NCBI RefSeq assembly: GCF_015475875.1 | Contig: NZ_JADKYM010000026.1 | Span: 1 to 35,239, forward strand | Source of the DNA: Sphingopyxis solisilvae | GTDB taxonomy: Bacteria; Pseudomonadota; Alphaproteobacteria; Sphingomonadales; Sphingomonadaceae | Length of the DNA stretch: 35,239 bases | Reading direction: 5' to 3' | Shown: in pieces, positions 7,809-16,636 of the stretch | How the letters are laid out: each line of letters begins with the position of its first letter | How positions within the stretch are numbered: the stretch's first letter is position 1 | The notes under the pieces: model-generated | The model's database searches: none | Told to the model about the DNA's origin: nothing | What the model saw: the letters and a program-made list of their open reading frames with translations, nothing else | Position numbers and translations under genes: made by a program

Positions 7809-8297
7809 TCAGCCTTCCTCGACGAAACGTGCGCCCGCGCGGTCCTTCACCGTCCGTTCGGGGTCAAAGATCATCCCGTTCATCGCGACATAGACGCCGG
7901 GCGGCAGCGTCTGCACCGCCGCCAGCGCAAAACCGACGTTGAACTCGGCATCGCTCGCGCGCACCGACGCGGGCTGCATCGCGCCGGTCAGCACGATCGT
8001 CTTGCCCGCGATCCCCGCGAGCACGCGTCCGGTGACGACCATCGTGTCGGTGCCGTGCGTCACCAGGATGCGCTCGGCATCGCTCGCCGCCACCGCGGCG
8101 CGGATCGTCTCGCGGTCGGCATCGTCCAGCTCAAGGCTGTCCTTGCGCATCAACGGCGTCACGCGGTGCGGGACGTGGACATTATTCTCGCGCAGCAGGT
8201 CGGGGATCGCCGCGGGACCGATCTGAAACTCGCTCAGCGCGTCGAAATAGACCTTGTCGATCGTTCCGCCGGTCGTGAAGATGTCGATCACGCGCAT
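7809..8297 (-). CDS. Asparaginase-like protein, N-terminal domain only
   Basis: 162 residues matching the N-terminal domain of L-asparaginases. The catalytic pattern is complete for that domain: Thr12 in TTGGTID, Thr83-Asp84 in HGTDTM and Lys151 in DPERTVKDR. The C-terminal domain of classical enzymes (about 110-150 residues, which adds substrate-carboxylate contacts across the dimer) is absent. The gene ends normally, so I read it as a naturally short family and not a truncation. It overlaps the upstream DUF3291 gene by 10 bases. Amidohydrolase activity on asparagine or another small amide is inference. Confidence 0.87.
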   Translation of the reverse strand: MRVIDIFTTGGTIDKVYFDALSEFQIGPAAIPDLLRENNVHVPHRVTPLMRKDSLELDDADRETIRAAVAASDAERILVTHGTDTMVVTGRVLAGIAGKTIVLTGAMQPASVRASDAEFNVGFALAAVQTLPPGVYVAMNGMIFDPERTVKDRAGARFVEEG

Positions 8298-8773
8298 TCA
8301 TCCTGGATAGGCGTCGCCGGCGTGCCGTCGGGCGCGGCGAACGGCTGCTTGAACGTAAAGGCCTCCGTCGTCGGCCCCTTTGCTTCGAGCGTCGCGATCC
8401 GCGCCATGCCCTCGGCAACGGTGGGGCGATGCCCCTCGGGCACCCACCAGAGCACCTGATACACGCCGATGTGATCGAACCACTCCTTGCGCCGCTTCAT
8501 GATCGCCAGATGGTCGGGCTGGCGATAGACAAAGGCGGCAAGCGCATCGAGGTCGCGCCACACCGACATGTTTGCGACAAGGTGCGGATCGTCGGTGACG
8601 GACACGTCGGTGGCGTTATTGCCCTCGCCCGTCAGCCGCCAGACAAAGCCGTCGCTCGCTTCGGCAATCGCGTTCACCGCGTCGAGCGCTTCCATGAAAT
8701 CGCGATTGGCGACATGCTCGGGCGGCAGGCGAAAGCGCGCTATGTTGATCTGCGCCAGTTCATAAGCCGCCAT
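8288..8773 (-). CDS. DUF3291 domain protein
   Basis: 161 residues of one DUF3291 domain, related in fold to antibiotic-biosynthesis monooxygenase-like ferredoxin folds. Visible features are YELAQINIARF at the start, SVWRD, and the Trp-rich stretch IGVYQVLWWVPEGHRP in the second half. No signal peptide or membrane segment. The function of the family is not known to me. GGGAGG lies 5 bases before the ATG. It begins 10 bases after the lysK stop and overlaps the next gene, so translation of the three is probably linked. Confidence 0.85.
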   Translation of the reverse strand: MAAYELAQINIARFRLPPEHVANRDFMEALDAVNAIAEASDGFVWRLTGEGNNATDVSVTDDPHLVANMSVWRDLDALAAFVYRQPDHLAIMKRRKEWFDHIGVYQVLWWVPEGHRPTVAEGMARIATLEAKGPTTEAFTFKQPFAAPDGTPATPIQDECA

Positions 8774-8783
8774 TTCGACCTCC

Positions 8784-10376
8784 CTATGCCAGCGCTTCCG
8801 CGATCAGCCGCCGCGTATTGTCGATCCCGAACAGCGCGATAAAGCTGCCCATCCGCGGCCCGGCGCTTGATCCGAGCAGCGTTTCGTAGAGCGCCTTGAA
8901 CCAGTCGCGCAGGCTTTCAAAGCCATGGGCTTCGTTCTTGCCGATCTCGTACACGATGTTCTGGATCTCGTCGGCCGGCGTGTCGGCGGGGAGCGCCGCG
9001 AGCGCGGCGTCGAGTTCGCGCAGCGCCGCCACCTCGCCGCCCTCGGGCTTGCGGCGGACGAGCGAAGCCGAGGCCACGTCGCGGTTATAAGCCAGCGCAT
9101 GGTCGATCAGCGCGCCGAGTTCGGGATCGCGCGTGACCGCCGCGTCCGCGACATAATTGCCGAGGTAATTCCACACCTGCTCCTTGCTGGCGCCGACCCC
9201 GAGGACGCCGACCAGATTAAGCAACAGCCCAAACGTCACCGGCGGCGTGTCGGCGGGTACCGCGCCGTTATGGATATGATGCACCGGATTACCGAGCTGC
9301 TTGTCGAGCGGCTGTTCGTGCCATTGGCTGCGGAACTTGTAATATTCATCTACCGTGCCCGGAATGATGCCCAGATGCAGTTGCTTGGCGCGCTTCGGCT
9401 CACGATAAGCGTAAAAGGCGACGCTTTCGCGCGGGCCATAGGTCAGCCAGTCCTCAAGCGCGAGGCCGTTGCCCTTGGTCTTCGAAATCTTCTCCCCCTT
9501 TTCGTCGAGGAACATTTCGTAGATTAGGACTTCGGGCGGTCGCCCACCGAGCGCGCGCGCGATCTTGCTCGACTGGGTGACGCTGTCGGTCAGATCCTTG
9601 CCCGACATTTCATAATCGACGCCGAGCGCGACCCAGCGCATCGCCCAGTCGACCTTCCATTGCAGCTTTGCCGCGCCGCCGAGGATCGAACGGGTGACGG
9701 TCTCGCCTTCGTCGTCGAAGCGGATCAGCCCCGCCTCGGCATCGACGACTTCGATCGGCACCTGCAGCACGACGCCCGACTTTTCGCTGATCGGCAGCAC
9801 CGGCGAATAAGTTGCGGCGCGTTCCTTGCGCAGCGTCGGCAGCATGATATCCATGATCGCCTGATAATTGCGCAGCACAATCTTCAGCGCGTCGTCGAAC
9901 GCTCCCGATCGATAGCGTTCGGTTGAACTGACAAATTCATATTCGAAACCATAGCGATCCAGAAAGTCGCGCAGCATCGCATTGTTATGGTGCGCAAAAC
10001 TTTCGTGCGTGCCGAACGGGTCGGGAACTTGGCTGAGCGGCTTGCCCATGAACGGCACCAGCATGTCATGGTTCGGAACATTGTCCGGAATCTTGCGCAT
10101 CCCGTCCATATCGTCCGAAAAGGCGACCAGCCGCGTCGGCGCGCCGCCACTCAGCGCTTCATAAGCATGGCGCACCATCGTCGTCCGGAGTACTTCGTTG
10201 AACGTCCCGAAATGCGGCAGCCCCGACGGGCCATAGCCGGTTTCGAACAACACCGGCGCGCCGCCGGGCTTGCCCTCGGGGTAACGTTTGACCAGCTTGC
10301 GGGCTTCCTCGAACGGCCAGGCCTTGGACGTGAGCGCGCACTCGCGCAGCGAAGGTTGAAGGTGCAGGTCAGTCAT
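8784..10376 (-). CDS. lysK: Class I lysyl-tRNA synthetase
   Basis: 530 residues. The Rossmann-fold HIGH equivalent is HFGT (55-58), preceded by GYGPSGLP. The KMSKS equivalent is KISKT (296-300). The enzyme charges tRNA-Lys in the cytoplasm. Class I LysRS is typical of archaea, spirochaetes and many alphaproteobacteria, where it replaces the class II enzyme. The ATG at 10376 gives the normal N-terminus; upstream in-frame sequence to 10508 looks non-coding. It heads a tight unit with the DUF3291 and asparaginase-like genes. Confidence 0.96.
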   Translation of the reverse strand: MTDLHLQPSLRECALTSKAWPFEEARKLVKRYPEGKPGGAPVLFETGYGPSGLPHFGTFNEVLRTTMVRHAYEALSGGAPTRLVAFSDDMDGMRKIPDNVPNHDMLVPFMGKPLSQVPDPFGTHESFAHHNNAMLRDFLDRYGFEYEFVSSTERYRSGAFDDALKIVLRNYQAIMDIMLPTLRKERAATYSPVLPISEKSGVVLQVPIEVVDAEAGLIRFDDEGETVTRSILGGAAKLQWKVDWAMRWVALGVDYEMSGKDLTDSVTQSSKIARALGGRPPEVLIYEMFLDEKGEKISKTKGNGLALEDWLTYGPRESVAFYAYREPKRAKQLHLGIIPGTVDEYYKFRSQWHEQPLDKQLGNPVHHIHNGAVPADTPPVTFGLLLNLVGVLGVGASKEQVWNYLGNYVADAAVTRDPELGALIDHALAYNRDVASASLVRRKPEGGEVAALRELDAALAALPADTPADEIQNIVYEIGKNEAHGFESLRDWFKALYETLLGSSAGPRMGSFIALFGIDNTRRLIAEALA

Positions 10377-10446
10377 GCCGCGCCCATAGCGGCAAGCGGC
10401 GAGGATGGGAAGCGGACCGGATGGGCGGGCCCGCTTCCCATCGATC

Positions 10447-10983
10447 CTAACCGCGCGGCTGGGTTGCGGGCATGAAACTGCTCCGGCGCAGCAACGCTGC
10501 CGACACAAACGCCACGAGCAGCGCGACCGGCAAGATCTCGGTCAGCGTCAACGCCATGCGAAACAGCGGATTTTTATACTGTTCGGCCATAGCCCCCATA
10601 TCGGCCGAAAATTTGGCGACTTCGGCGGCCGACTTGCCTGCCGCGCGCATGTCCTCGACGGTTCTGGCGATATATTCCGCCATGAAGGTACCGCCGGTAC
10701 GCCACATATAAACTTCCCAGCTGAACACGTAGAACAGCGACGCGACGAGCCCGATTCCAAGCCCGACCCCGACCGCTTTCCAGAAGCGGATCACCCCGCC
10801 CAGATGGATGTCGCGATAGCGTTTGACGCCGATAAACACGAAGATCAGCGCCACCAGCATCGACAGATAGCCGGCGACCATCCCCATCGCGCCGTGGCTG
10901 GCGACAAAATTGATGTTGACGAACATCCCGATCGCGACGACGATGCCCGCGATGGCGCCGTAAACTGCAATAATCCTGCCCAT
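10447..10983 (-). CDS. DUF4199 membrane protein
   Basis: 178 residues with four hydrophobic segments (about 5-25, 33-53, 68-92, 145-165) and a soluble loop of about 50 residues between the third and fourth. This is the DUF4199 pattern; the family has no known function. GGGAGAAGAG lies just before the ATG. It lies 97 bases downstream of the LuxR-type gene on the same strand, and the two are likely to be functionally linked. Confidence 0.85.
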   Translation of the reverse strand: MGRIIAVYGAIAGIVVAIGMFVNINFVASHGAMGMVAGYLSMLVALIFVFIGVKRYRDIHLGGVIRFWKAVGVGLGIGLVASLFYVFSWEVYMWRTGGTFMAEYIARTVEDMRAAGKSAAEVAKFSADMGAMAEQYKNPLFRMALTLTEILPVALLVAFVSAALLRRSSFMPATQPRG

Positions 10984-11080
10984 TTCTCTTCTCCCTAAGA
11001 TGGCTTGCCGAGCGAACTGGGCAGGAACAACGGACGAAATCTATCGCCCAAACGGGTGATATGGCAGTTATCGCCCGAAA

Positions 11081-11491
11081 TTACGGCAGGATGTCGAGTG
11101 TCCGCGCCCTTTGCACCGCTTGCGTGCGGCTGGCGACCGCCAGCTTTTCATATATCCGCGCGACATGCGTCTTGACCGTGTTGGGCGAAATATCGAGCTG
11201 GCGCGCGATCACCTTGTTGGCGTGGCCCGCCGCCAGCATTTCCAGAACCTCGCATTCGCGCGCGCTGAGCCCCAGCGCCGCAATCGCCGCATCGTTGCGG
11301 GCAAACGCCTGACGCGGCCGCGCGGTCAGCCGGTGACCCGCCCAGATGCCGAGCGCCACGCATAGCACCGCGACGGCGACGATATAGAATTCGGTCGACC
11401 AGCGATGCACGACATATTTGTAGTTCAGCCACTCGAGCAGAAATGCGGCGCCCGCCAGCCCGGTGCCATAAAGGATGATCGAGCGGACCAT
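11081..11491 (-). CDS. Membrane-tethered LuxR-type transcriptional regulator
   Basis: 136 residues. Two hydrophobic segments (about 5-21 and 35-53) precede a LuxR/FixJ helix-turn-helix (about 72-132) with the usual LSARECEVLEMLAAG and SPNTVKTHV helices. There is no receiver, PAS or autoinducer domain, so the sensory input, if any, is the membrane part or a partner. The DNA-binding domain should face the cytoplasm. The neighbouring DUF4199 protein is a candidate partner. The start ATG lacks an obvious Shine-Dalgarno. Confidence 0.88.
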   Translation of the reverse strand: MVRSIILYGTGLAGAAFLLEWLNYKYVVHRWSTEFYIVAVAVLCVALGIWAGHRLTARPRQAFARNDAAIAALGLSARECEVLEMLAAGHANKVIARQLDISPNTVKTHVARIYEKLAVASRTQAVQRARTLDILP

Positions 11492-11562
11492 AGCGGGGTT
11501 AGATCATGATCGGCGGGCACTGGCAATATGGTCGCGGCACGGTCTGGAATTGACCCCCGCCC

Positions 11563-12546
11563 TCACCCCGCCGCCGGGTCGAGCAGCACCGCCACCGAAC
11601 CGCGTTTGCGGCCCGTATCGACATAGGCATGCGCCGCCGCAATGTCCGCGAACGCATAGCTCTTATCGACCACCGGACGCAGCGCCCCGGATACGGCAAG
11701 GTCGGCCAGTTGCTGCACATGTTCGGGCTTTTCGGTCGCCGGACCGGCGATCACCCTTCGCCCTTCGCGCCCCGGTCCCCCGATCGTCGCGAGCATGTCG
11801 GGGAGTCCGGCGGCGATCGCGACAAACCGGCCGCCGGGGCGCAGCAACGGCAGCGCCTCGCGCGTCACCATATTGCCGACCGTTTCGAATATGACGTCAT
11901 AAGCCCCTGCCTCACCGCGAAAATCGCTGGCGTGATAGTCGATCACCGCCGCCGCCCCCAGATCACGGACCAGATCGGCGTTGCGCGCGCTGCACACCGC
12001 GGTGACATGCGCGCCGCGATGGCGCGCCAGTTGAACCAGCGCCGACCCCACCGCCCCCGATGCGCCGACCACCAGCACCCGCGCGCCGGTCGCCACCGCT
12101 GCGGCGTCAAGGAAGTGGAGCGCGGTGCTTCCGCCGAACGACAAGGTCGCCGCCGCGGCAAAGCTCAGCCCGTCCGGCTTCGGCGCGATCGGCCCGGCTT
12201 CGGCGACACAGCGATATTCGGCATGGCAGCCCATCTTGCCGCCCGGAAACGCCATCACTGCATCGCCCGGGCGGTAACGGGCGACCCCCGCGCCGACGGT
12301 ATCGACGATCCCTGCCAGCTCGGTTCCCAAAATCGGCTGGCGCGGCCCCCGAAAGCCCAGAAACGGGCGCGCGAGCAGGCCCATGCCGGCGGGGAAACGC
12401 GCGGCGCGAATCCGGCTGTCGGCCGACGTCACCGATGTCGCCATGACCTTGATCCGCACCTCGCCCGCCTTCGGTTCGGGGATCGGGACTTCGCGAAACG
12501 CCAGCACGTCGGGACCACCATAGCGTGGACAGATAACGGCTTTCAT
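11563..12546 (-). CDS. NAD(P)-dependent quinone oxidoreductase-like (zeta-crystallin type) MDR enzyme
   Basis: 327 residues. GroES-like N-terminal domain (about 1-120) and Rossmann domain with GASGAVG (161-167) for NAD(P)H. The structural-zinc cysteine cluster of classical alcohol dehydrogenases is absent, which places it with quinone oxidoreductases of the MDR superfamily. The likely role is NADPH-dependent reduction of a quinone, enone or aldehyde; the substrate is unknown. The ATG at 12546 has AGGATT about 7 bases upstream; the open frame continues to 12609 without support. It is divergent from the PilZ gene. Confidence 0.9.
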   Translation of the reverse strand: MKAVICPRYGGPDVLAFREVPIPEPKAGEVRIKVMATSVTSADSRIRAARFPAGMGLLARPFLGFRGPRQPILGTELAGIVDTVGAGVARYRPGDAVMAFPGGKMGCHAEYRCVAEAGPIAPKPDGLSFAAAATLSFGGSTALHFLDAAAVATGARVLVVGASGAVGSALVQLARHRGAHVTAVCSARNADLVRDLGAAAVIDYHASDFRGEAGAYDVIFETVGNMVTREALPLLRPGGRFVAIAAGLPDMLATIGGPGREGRRVIAGPATEKPEHVQQLADLAVSGALRPVVDKSYAFADIAAAHAYVDTGRKRGSVAVLLDPAAG

Positions 12547-12690
12547 CGACAAATCCTGACCTTGGTGCGGGAACGCCGCCGTTGTGCCCGTTCCGGCCCA
12601 CCGCACCACCCGCCGCCATGTACCGGGGCATCTTTGTATCGCGTCTTATCGTTACCGGATTATTTACCATATCTGGCCTAGCATCGCCTT

Positions 12691-13059
12691 ATGGATACCC
12701 CCCGCATCCCGATGCCGCGCCGCCAGACCCGCACCCCCGTCACGCTCGAAGTGACGGTCAACGGCGTGCTCAATTTTGTCGAAGGGCAGATCACCGACCT
12801 GTCCGAAGGCGGCGCGCGGATCGAAGGCGCCAGCATGCCCGCCCGCTCGCGCTGCGAGATCCACTATGCGGGCGACGTGACCTACGCCGTCGTTATGTGG
12901 TCCGAAGTCGACCGGATGGGGGTGCGGTTCCCTTATGAACTCACCCATGGTCCGCTCTATAACGCCTTGAAACGCGCCCGGAATGCGATGACGATCGACC
13001 CCGCCCAGATTTTCCTGAGCAACCGCGCGCCGGTGTTCGGACGCCGCGGGTTGAGCTGA
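12691..13059 (+). CDS. Stand-alone PilZ domain protein
   Basis: 122 residues made mostly of one PilZ domain. Both cyclic-di-GMP contact motifs are visible: Arg10-xxx-Arg14 (RRQTR) and Asp36-x-Ser38-xx-Gly41 (DLSEGG). It should therefore bind cyclic-di-GMP and act on an unknown partner in the cytoplasm. The end (about 90-122) is a helix-like extension of no known type. It lies between a divergent oxidoreductase gene and the helicase gene; a second PilZ domain is in the large protein at 4004-6688. Confidence 0.88.
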   Translation: MDTPRIPMPRRQTRTPVTLEVTVNGVLNFVEGQITDLSEGGARIEGASMPARSRCEIHYAGDVTYAVVMWSEVDRMGVRFPYELTHGPLYNALKRARNAMTIDPAQIFLSNRAPVFGRRGLS

Positions 13060-13142
13060 ACCAAGCCAAGCAGGCCGGTCGTAGCTGTCCGGATAGTCCG
13101 GCGCGGCTTGCCGCGTTCGCCTTTTGTCCCTAGGCTCGCGCG

Positions 13143-15875
13143 GTGGCGCCCGATCCCCTTGCTCTCCCCGCGATCCACGCGAGTCACGTCGGTATCTGGA
13201 TTGCCGACGCTGACGGCCGCGTCCAGCGCGTGGGGCGCGGCGAGGCAATCGCAGCGGTCGCCGCGACGCCGCACCTGCTGCTCAACGCGACGCTGACCGG
13301 CGACCGGCTGGGCTATCCCGAGCTGTCGGGGCTCGATCTGCTCGAACTCTTCGCTTTCCTTTATCCTGCGCATTTTACCGTACCGACCCCGGCGGGGATT
13401 GCGGCGGCGATCGGCCTCGCGCCGCCAAAAAGGGAGGACGACATTGCCGCCTTTCTCCCGCAGGCGGCTGCGGCCATGCTCGCCGCAATCGACGATCCAG
13501 CCTGGCCCGAACGCGAAGGCGCCTGGCACGGGTCTCAGGCGCTCGCCCGCCAGCGCTGGCCGTGGGCGCCGCTGGTCCAGCTGCGGCTGACCACCCCCGA
13601 CGCGAATGAACGCTGGCTGTTCGCGCGTCTGCCCGAATGGGAAGAGGTACCGCCGCGCGCCGCGCCGCGGCAGGTGCGCATCAATGCCGATGACGTCACC
13701 GCGCGGCTCGACCGGCTGACCGGCGACGGCGCCGAACGCCGCCCGGGGCAACAGGATTATGCACGCGCCACTGCGGCGATCTTCGAACCGCGCGAGCGCA
13801 AGGACGCGCCGCAGATGCTGGTCGCCGAGGCGGGAACGGGGATCGGCAAGACGCTCGGTTACCTCGCGCCCGCCAAGCAATGGATCGATCAGTCGGCGGG
13901 CAGCGTCTGCATCTCGACCTTCACCAAGGCGCTGCAACGCCAGTTGTCGCGCGAGACCGAGCGGCTGTATCCCGACGCCGCGACCCACCGCGAAAAGGTT
14001 GTCGTGCGCAAGGGCCGCGAAAATTACCTCTGTCTGCTCAATCTGGAGGACGCCTTGCAGGGCGGCTTTTCGGGCCGCGCCGCGATCCTGGCGCAGCTTG
14101 TCGCGCGCTGGGCCGCCTATACCCGCGACGGCGATATGGTCGGCGGCGACCTGCCCGGCTGGCTCCCCGCGCTTTTCCGCCGCAACGGCACCACCGCGCT
14201 GACCGACCGGCGCGGCGAGTGCATCTATGCCGGCTGCCCGCATTTTCGCAAATGCTTCATCGAACGCTCGGCGCGCGCCGCGACGCAGGCCGACATCGTC
14301 ATCGCCAACCATGCGCTGACGATGGTGCAGGCGGCACGCCCGCGAGACGGCGGCGCGCCCGCAACGCGGCTGATCTTCGACGAGGGTCATCATCTGTGGG
14401 ATGCCGCCGATTCGATGTTCGCCGCGGCGCTCACCGGACAGGAAGCGGTCGAAATCCGCCGCTGGGTGCTGGGGCCAGAGGGCAAGTCGCGCGGGCGGCG
14501 GCGCGGGCTGGCAGCGCGGCTCGCCGATGTCGCGAGCTATGACGAGGCGGGCGAGCGCGCGATTCAGGCGGCGATTGCCGCCGCCGCCGAACTCCCCGGC
14601 GACGGCTGGCTCGGGCGCCTGTCCGAGAATGATCCGTGGGGCGCGATCGAGCGGCTGCTCGCCGCGGTGCGCGGCCAAGTGTATGCGCGCGCGGTCGATA
14701 CCCGCACCGCCGACGCGGGCTATGGCCTCGAAACCGAGCTGGCCGATCCCGACGCGGCGCTGGTCGCTGCCGCCGCCGCGGCGAGCGACGCGGTCGAGGC
14801 GCTGCTGCGCCCGTTGCTGGCGCTCGGCAAGCGGCTCGATGCGCTGGTCGACGATCCGCCCGACTGGCTCGACGGGCAGGCGCGGGCGCGCGTCGATGGC
14901 GCGCGGCACAGCCTCGGCACCCGCGTCGACACGCTCGGCGGCTGGCTGTCGCTGCTCGGGCGCGTCGGCGGGCCGGCCAATCCCGATTTTGTCGATTGGC
15001 TAGCGATCGACCGTTACGACGGGCGCGAGTTCGACACCGGGCTGCACCGCCACTGGCTCGACCCCGCACGGCCGATTGCCGACATCGTCTATCGTCCGGC
15101 GCAGGGTGTGCTCGTCACTTCGGCAACGCTACGCAGCGGGCATGGCGCGAGCGGCTGGACCGAGGCCGACATCCGCACCGGCGCGCGCCATATGGACGGC
15201 GGGGTCCAGCATTTCGCGGTGCCCAGCCCGTTCGACTATGCCCGCCAGTCGGAGGTGCTGATCGTCACCGACATCGCGCGGGGCGACCTGCCCGCACTTG
15301 CCGGGGCGTACAGCCGGTTGATCGAGGCGTCGGGTGGCGGCGCGCTGGGGCTGTTCAGCGCGATCCGGCGGCTGCGTATCGTCCACGCCCGCATCGCCGA
15401 CCGCCTCGCGCGCGCGGGCCTCCCGCTCTATGCCCAGCATGTCGATCCGCTCGACACCGGGACGCTCGTCGACATCTTCCGCGCCGACCCGCACGCCTCG
15501 CTGCTCGGCACCGATGCGCTGCGCGACGGGGTCGACGTGCCGGGCGAATCGCTGCGGCAGGTGATCATGGAGGGCGTGCCGTGGCCGCGCCCGACCATTT
15601 TGCATGCGGCGCGGCGCGCGGCGCAGGGCGGCAGCGCCTATGACGACATGGTTATCCGCGGCCGCATCGGGCAGGCGTTCGGGCGCCTGATCCGCCGCGC
15701 CGACGATTTTGGCCAGTTCGTGATGCTCTCGCCCAGCTTCCCGTCCCGCTTGCTCAGCGCCTTTCCCGAAGGCACCCCGATCCGCCGCCTGCCGCTCGAC
15801 GAAGCGGTCAATCATGTCGCGGCGGCGAATGTGGAAAGGCGAAAAACCGCCTTTCCAGCCTTTTCACCGTCATAA
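13143..15875 (+). CDS. DinG/XPD-like superfamily 2 DNA helicase with Fe-S cluster
   Basis: 910 residues from a GTG start. About 200 N-terminal residues show no recognised domain. The helicase core follows: Q-motif-like PGQQDYA (201-207), Walker A AGTGIGKT (230-237), four cysteines placed for a [4Fe-4S] cluster (Cys297, 360, 365, 371), DEGH box (413-416), and late motifs including GRIGQAFGRLIRR. This is the 5'-to-3' XPD/DinG family that unwinds forked DNA, R-loops or repair intermediates. No 3'-5' exonuclease motif is visible at the N-terminus. The GTG start lacks a good Shine-Dalgarno. Confidence 0.92.
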   Translation: MAPDPLALPAIHASHVGIWIADADGRVQRVGRGEAIAAVAATPHLLLNATLTGDRLGYPELSGLDLLELFAFLYPAHFTVPTPAGIAAAIGLAPPKREDDIAAFLPQAAAAMLAAIDDPAWPEREGAWHGSQALARQRWPWAPLVQLRLTTPDANERWLFARLPEWEEVPPRAAPRQVRINADDVTARLDRLTGDGAERRPGQQDYARATAAIFEPRERKDAPQMLVAEAGTGIGKTLGYLAPAKQWIDQSAGSVCISTFTKALQRQLSRETERLYPDAATHREKVVVRKGRENYLCLLNLEDALQGGFSGRAAILAQLVARWAAYTRDGDMVGGDLPGWLPALFRRNGTTALTDRRGECIYAGCPHFRKCFIERSARAATQADIVIANHALTMVQAARPRDGGAPATRLIFDEGHHLWDAADSMFAAALTGQEAVEIRRWVLGPEGKSRGRRRGLAARLADVASYDEAGERAIQAAIAAAAELPGDGWLGRLSENDPWGAIERLLAAVRGQVYARAVDTRTADAGYGLETELADPDAALVAAAAAASDAVEALLRPLLALGKRLDALVDDPPDWLDGQARARVDGARHSLGTRVDTLGGWLSLLGRVGGPANPDFVDWLAIDRYDGREFDTGLHRHWLDPARPIADIVYRPAQGVLVTSATLRSGHGASGWTEADIRTGARHMDGGVQHFAVPSPFDYARQSEVLIVTDIARGDLPALAGAYSRLIEASGGGALGLFSAIRRLRIVHARIADRLARAGLPLYAQHVDPLDTGTLVDIFRADPHASLLGTDALRDGVDVPGESLRQVIMEGVPWPRPTILHAARRAAQGGSAYDDMVIRGRIGQAFGRLIRRADDFGQFVMLSPSFPSRLLSAFPEGTPIRRLPLDEAVNHVAAANVERRKTAFPAFSPS

Positions 15876-15933
15876 GTTTGCGGCACAAGGCGGCTCGAAC
15901 GACGGCATAAGCGCGAAGGCGCGGGGGAAGATT

Positions 15934-16485
15934 TTGAAGAGTTTGACGATCCTGCGCCACGCCAAATCGGGTTGGGATGTCCAGGTCGAGCGCGATTTCG
16001 ACCGCCCGATCAACAAACGCGGCCAGCGCGGCGCCGAAATCATCGGACAATGGCTCAAGCGCCAGAAGCTGCCCGTCGACCGCATCATCGCCTCACCCGC
16101 GGTGCGCGTGACCGAAACGCTCGACATCTTCCAGCCCGCCGCCGATCTTGACACGATTGAGCCGCATTGGGACCGCCGCATCTATCTCGCCTCCGCCGCG
16201 ACCTTGATCGACGTCATTCGCGACACCGGGCGCGATACCGACCATCTGCTGATTTCGGGCCATAATCCGGGGCTGGAGGATCTGATCCTGATGCTCGTCC
16301 CCGAAACGAGCGGCGACGAATTACGCGGCGAGGTCGAGGAAAAGCTGCCGACGTCGGCGCTGGCCCGGCTCGAACTCGACATCGCCGACTGGCACGACCT
16401 CGACACCGGCATGGCCCGCTTCGCCGCCTTCATCCGCCCCCGCGATCTCGACCCGACGCTGGCGCCGGCGATGGATAACGACTGA
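15934..16485 (+). CDS. SixA-like histidine phosphatase
   Basis: 183 residues. The phosphatase signature LRHAKSGWD (RHA at 8-10) gives the nucleophile His, and SGHNPGLE later supplies the second His. The length and AKSGWD pattern are those of the SixA branch, whose E. coli member dephosphorylates histidine phosphotransfer proteins. The target here is unknown. The TTG at 15934 is preferred: GGGGGAAG precedes it and the signature starts eight residues in. In-frame sequence from 15814 overlaps the helicase gene and looks spurious. It lies 58 bases after the helicase and may be co-transcribed. Confidence 0.88.
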   Translation: MKSLTILRHAKSGWDVQVERDFDRPINKRGQRGAEIIGQWLKRQKLPVDRIIASPAVRVTETLDIFQPAADLDTIEPHWDRRIYLASAATLIDVIRDTGRDTDHLLISGHNPGLEDLILMLVPETSGDELRGEVEEKLPTSALARLELDIADWHDLDTGMARFAAFIRPRDLDPTLAPAMDND

Positions 16486-16494
16486 CAGGTCATC

Positions 16495-16625
16495 CCCCCT
16501 GTGGCGAAGCCATGGGGAGTTGGCAGCGCGAAGCGCTGACGGAGGGGCAATAGCGCTGCCGTAGCGGCCCCTCCACCATTTGCTTCGCAAACGGTCCCCC
16601 TCCCCATCGCTTTGCGACAGGGAGG
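16495..16625. repeat. Dispersed palindromic repeat, copy 2
   Basis: Outer arms CCCCCTGTGGCGAAGC and its near-complement TTTGCGACAGGGAGG flank the inner CGCTGACGGAGGGG and CCCCTCCACCAT segments. Same layout as copy 1, with the small outer hairpin changed to a GCGAAGC/GCTTTGC type. It lies directly after the phosphatase gene. Confidence 0.8.
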
Positions 16626-16636
16626 AGCATCTTCTC

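Noticed and set aside
7809..8297. Truncated pseudogene of asparaginase
   Set aside because: The domain ends cleanly, catalytic residues are intact, and no remnant of the second domain follows in any frame, since the desaturase gene begins directly.
11563..12546. Zinc-dependent alcohol dehydrogenase
   Set aside because: The cysteine cluster for structural zinc and the catalytic-zinc ligands are absent; the pattern is that of quinone oxidoreductases.
12957..14909. 650-codon minus-strand open frame
   Set aside because: Antisense to the helicase gene, a usual effect of high GC at third positions. Rich in Arg, Ala and Gly with no recognisable domain.
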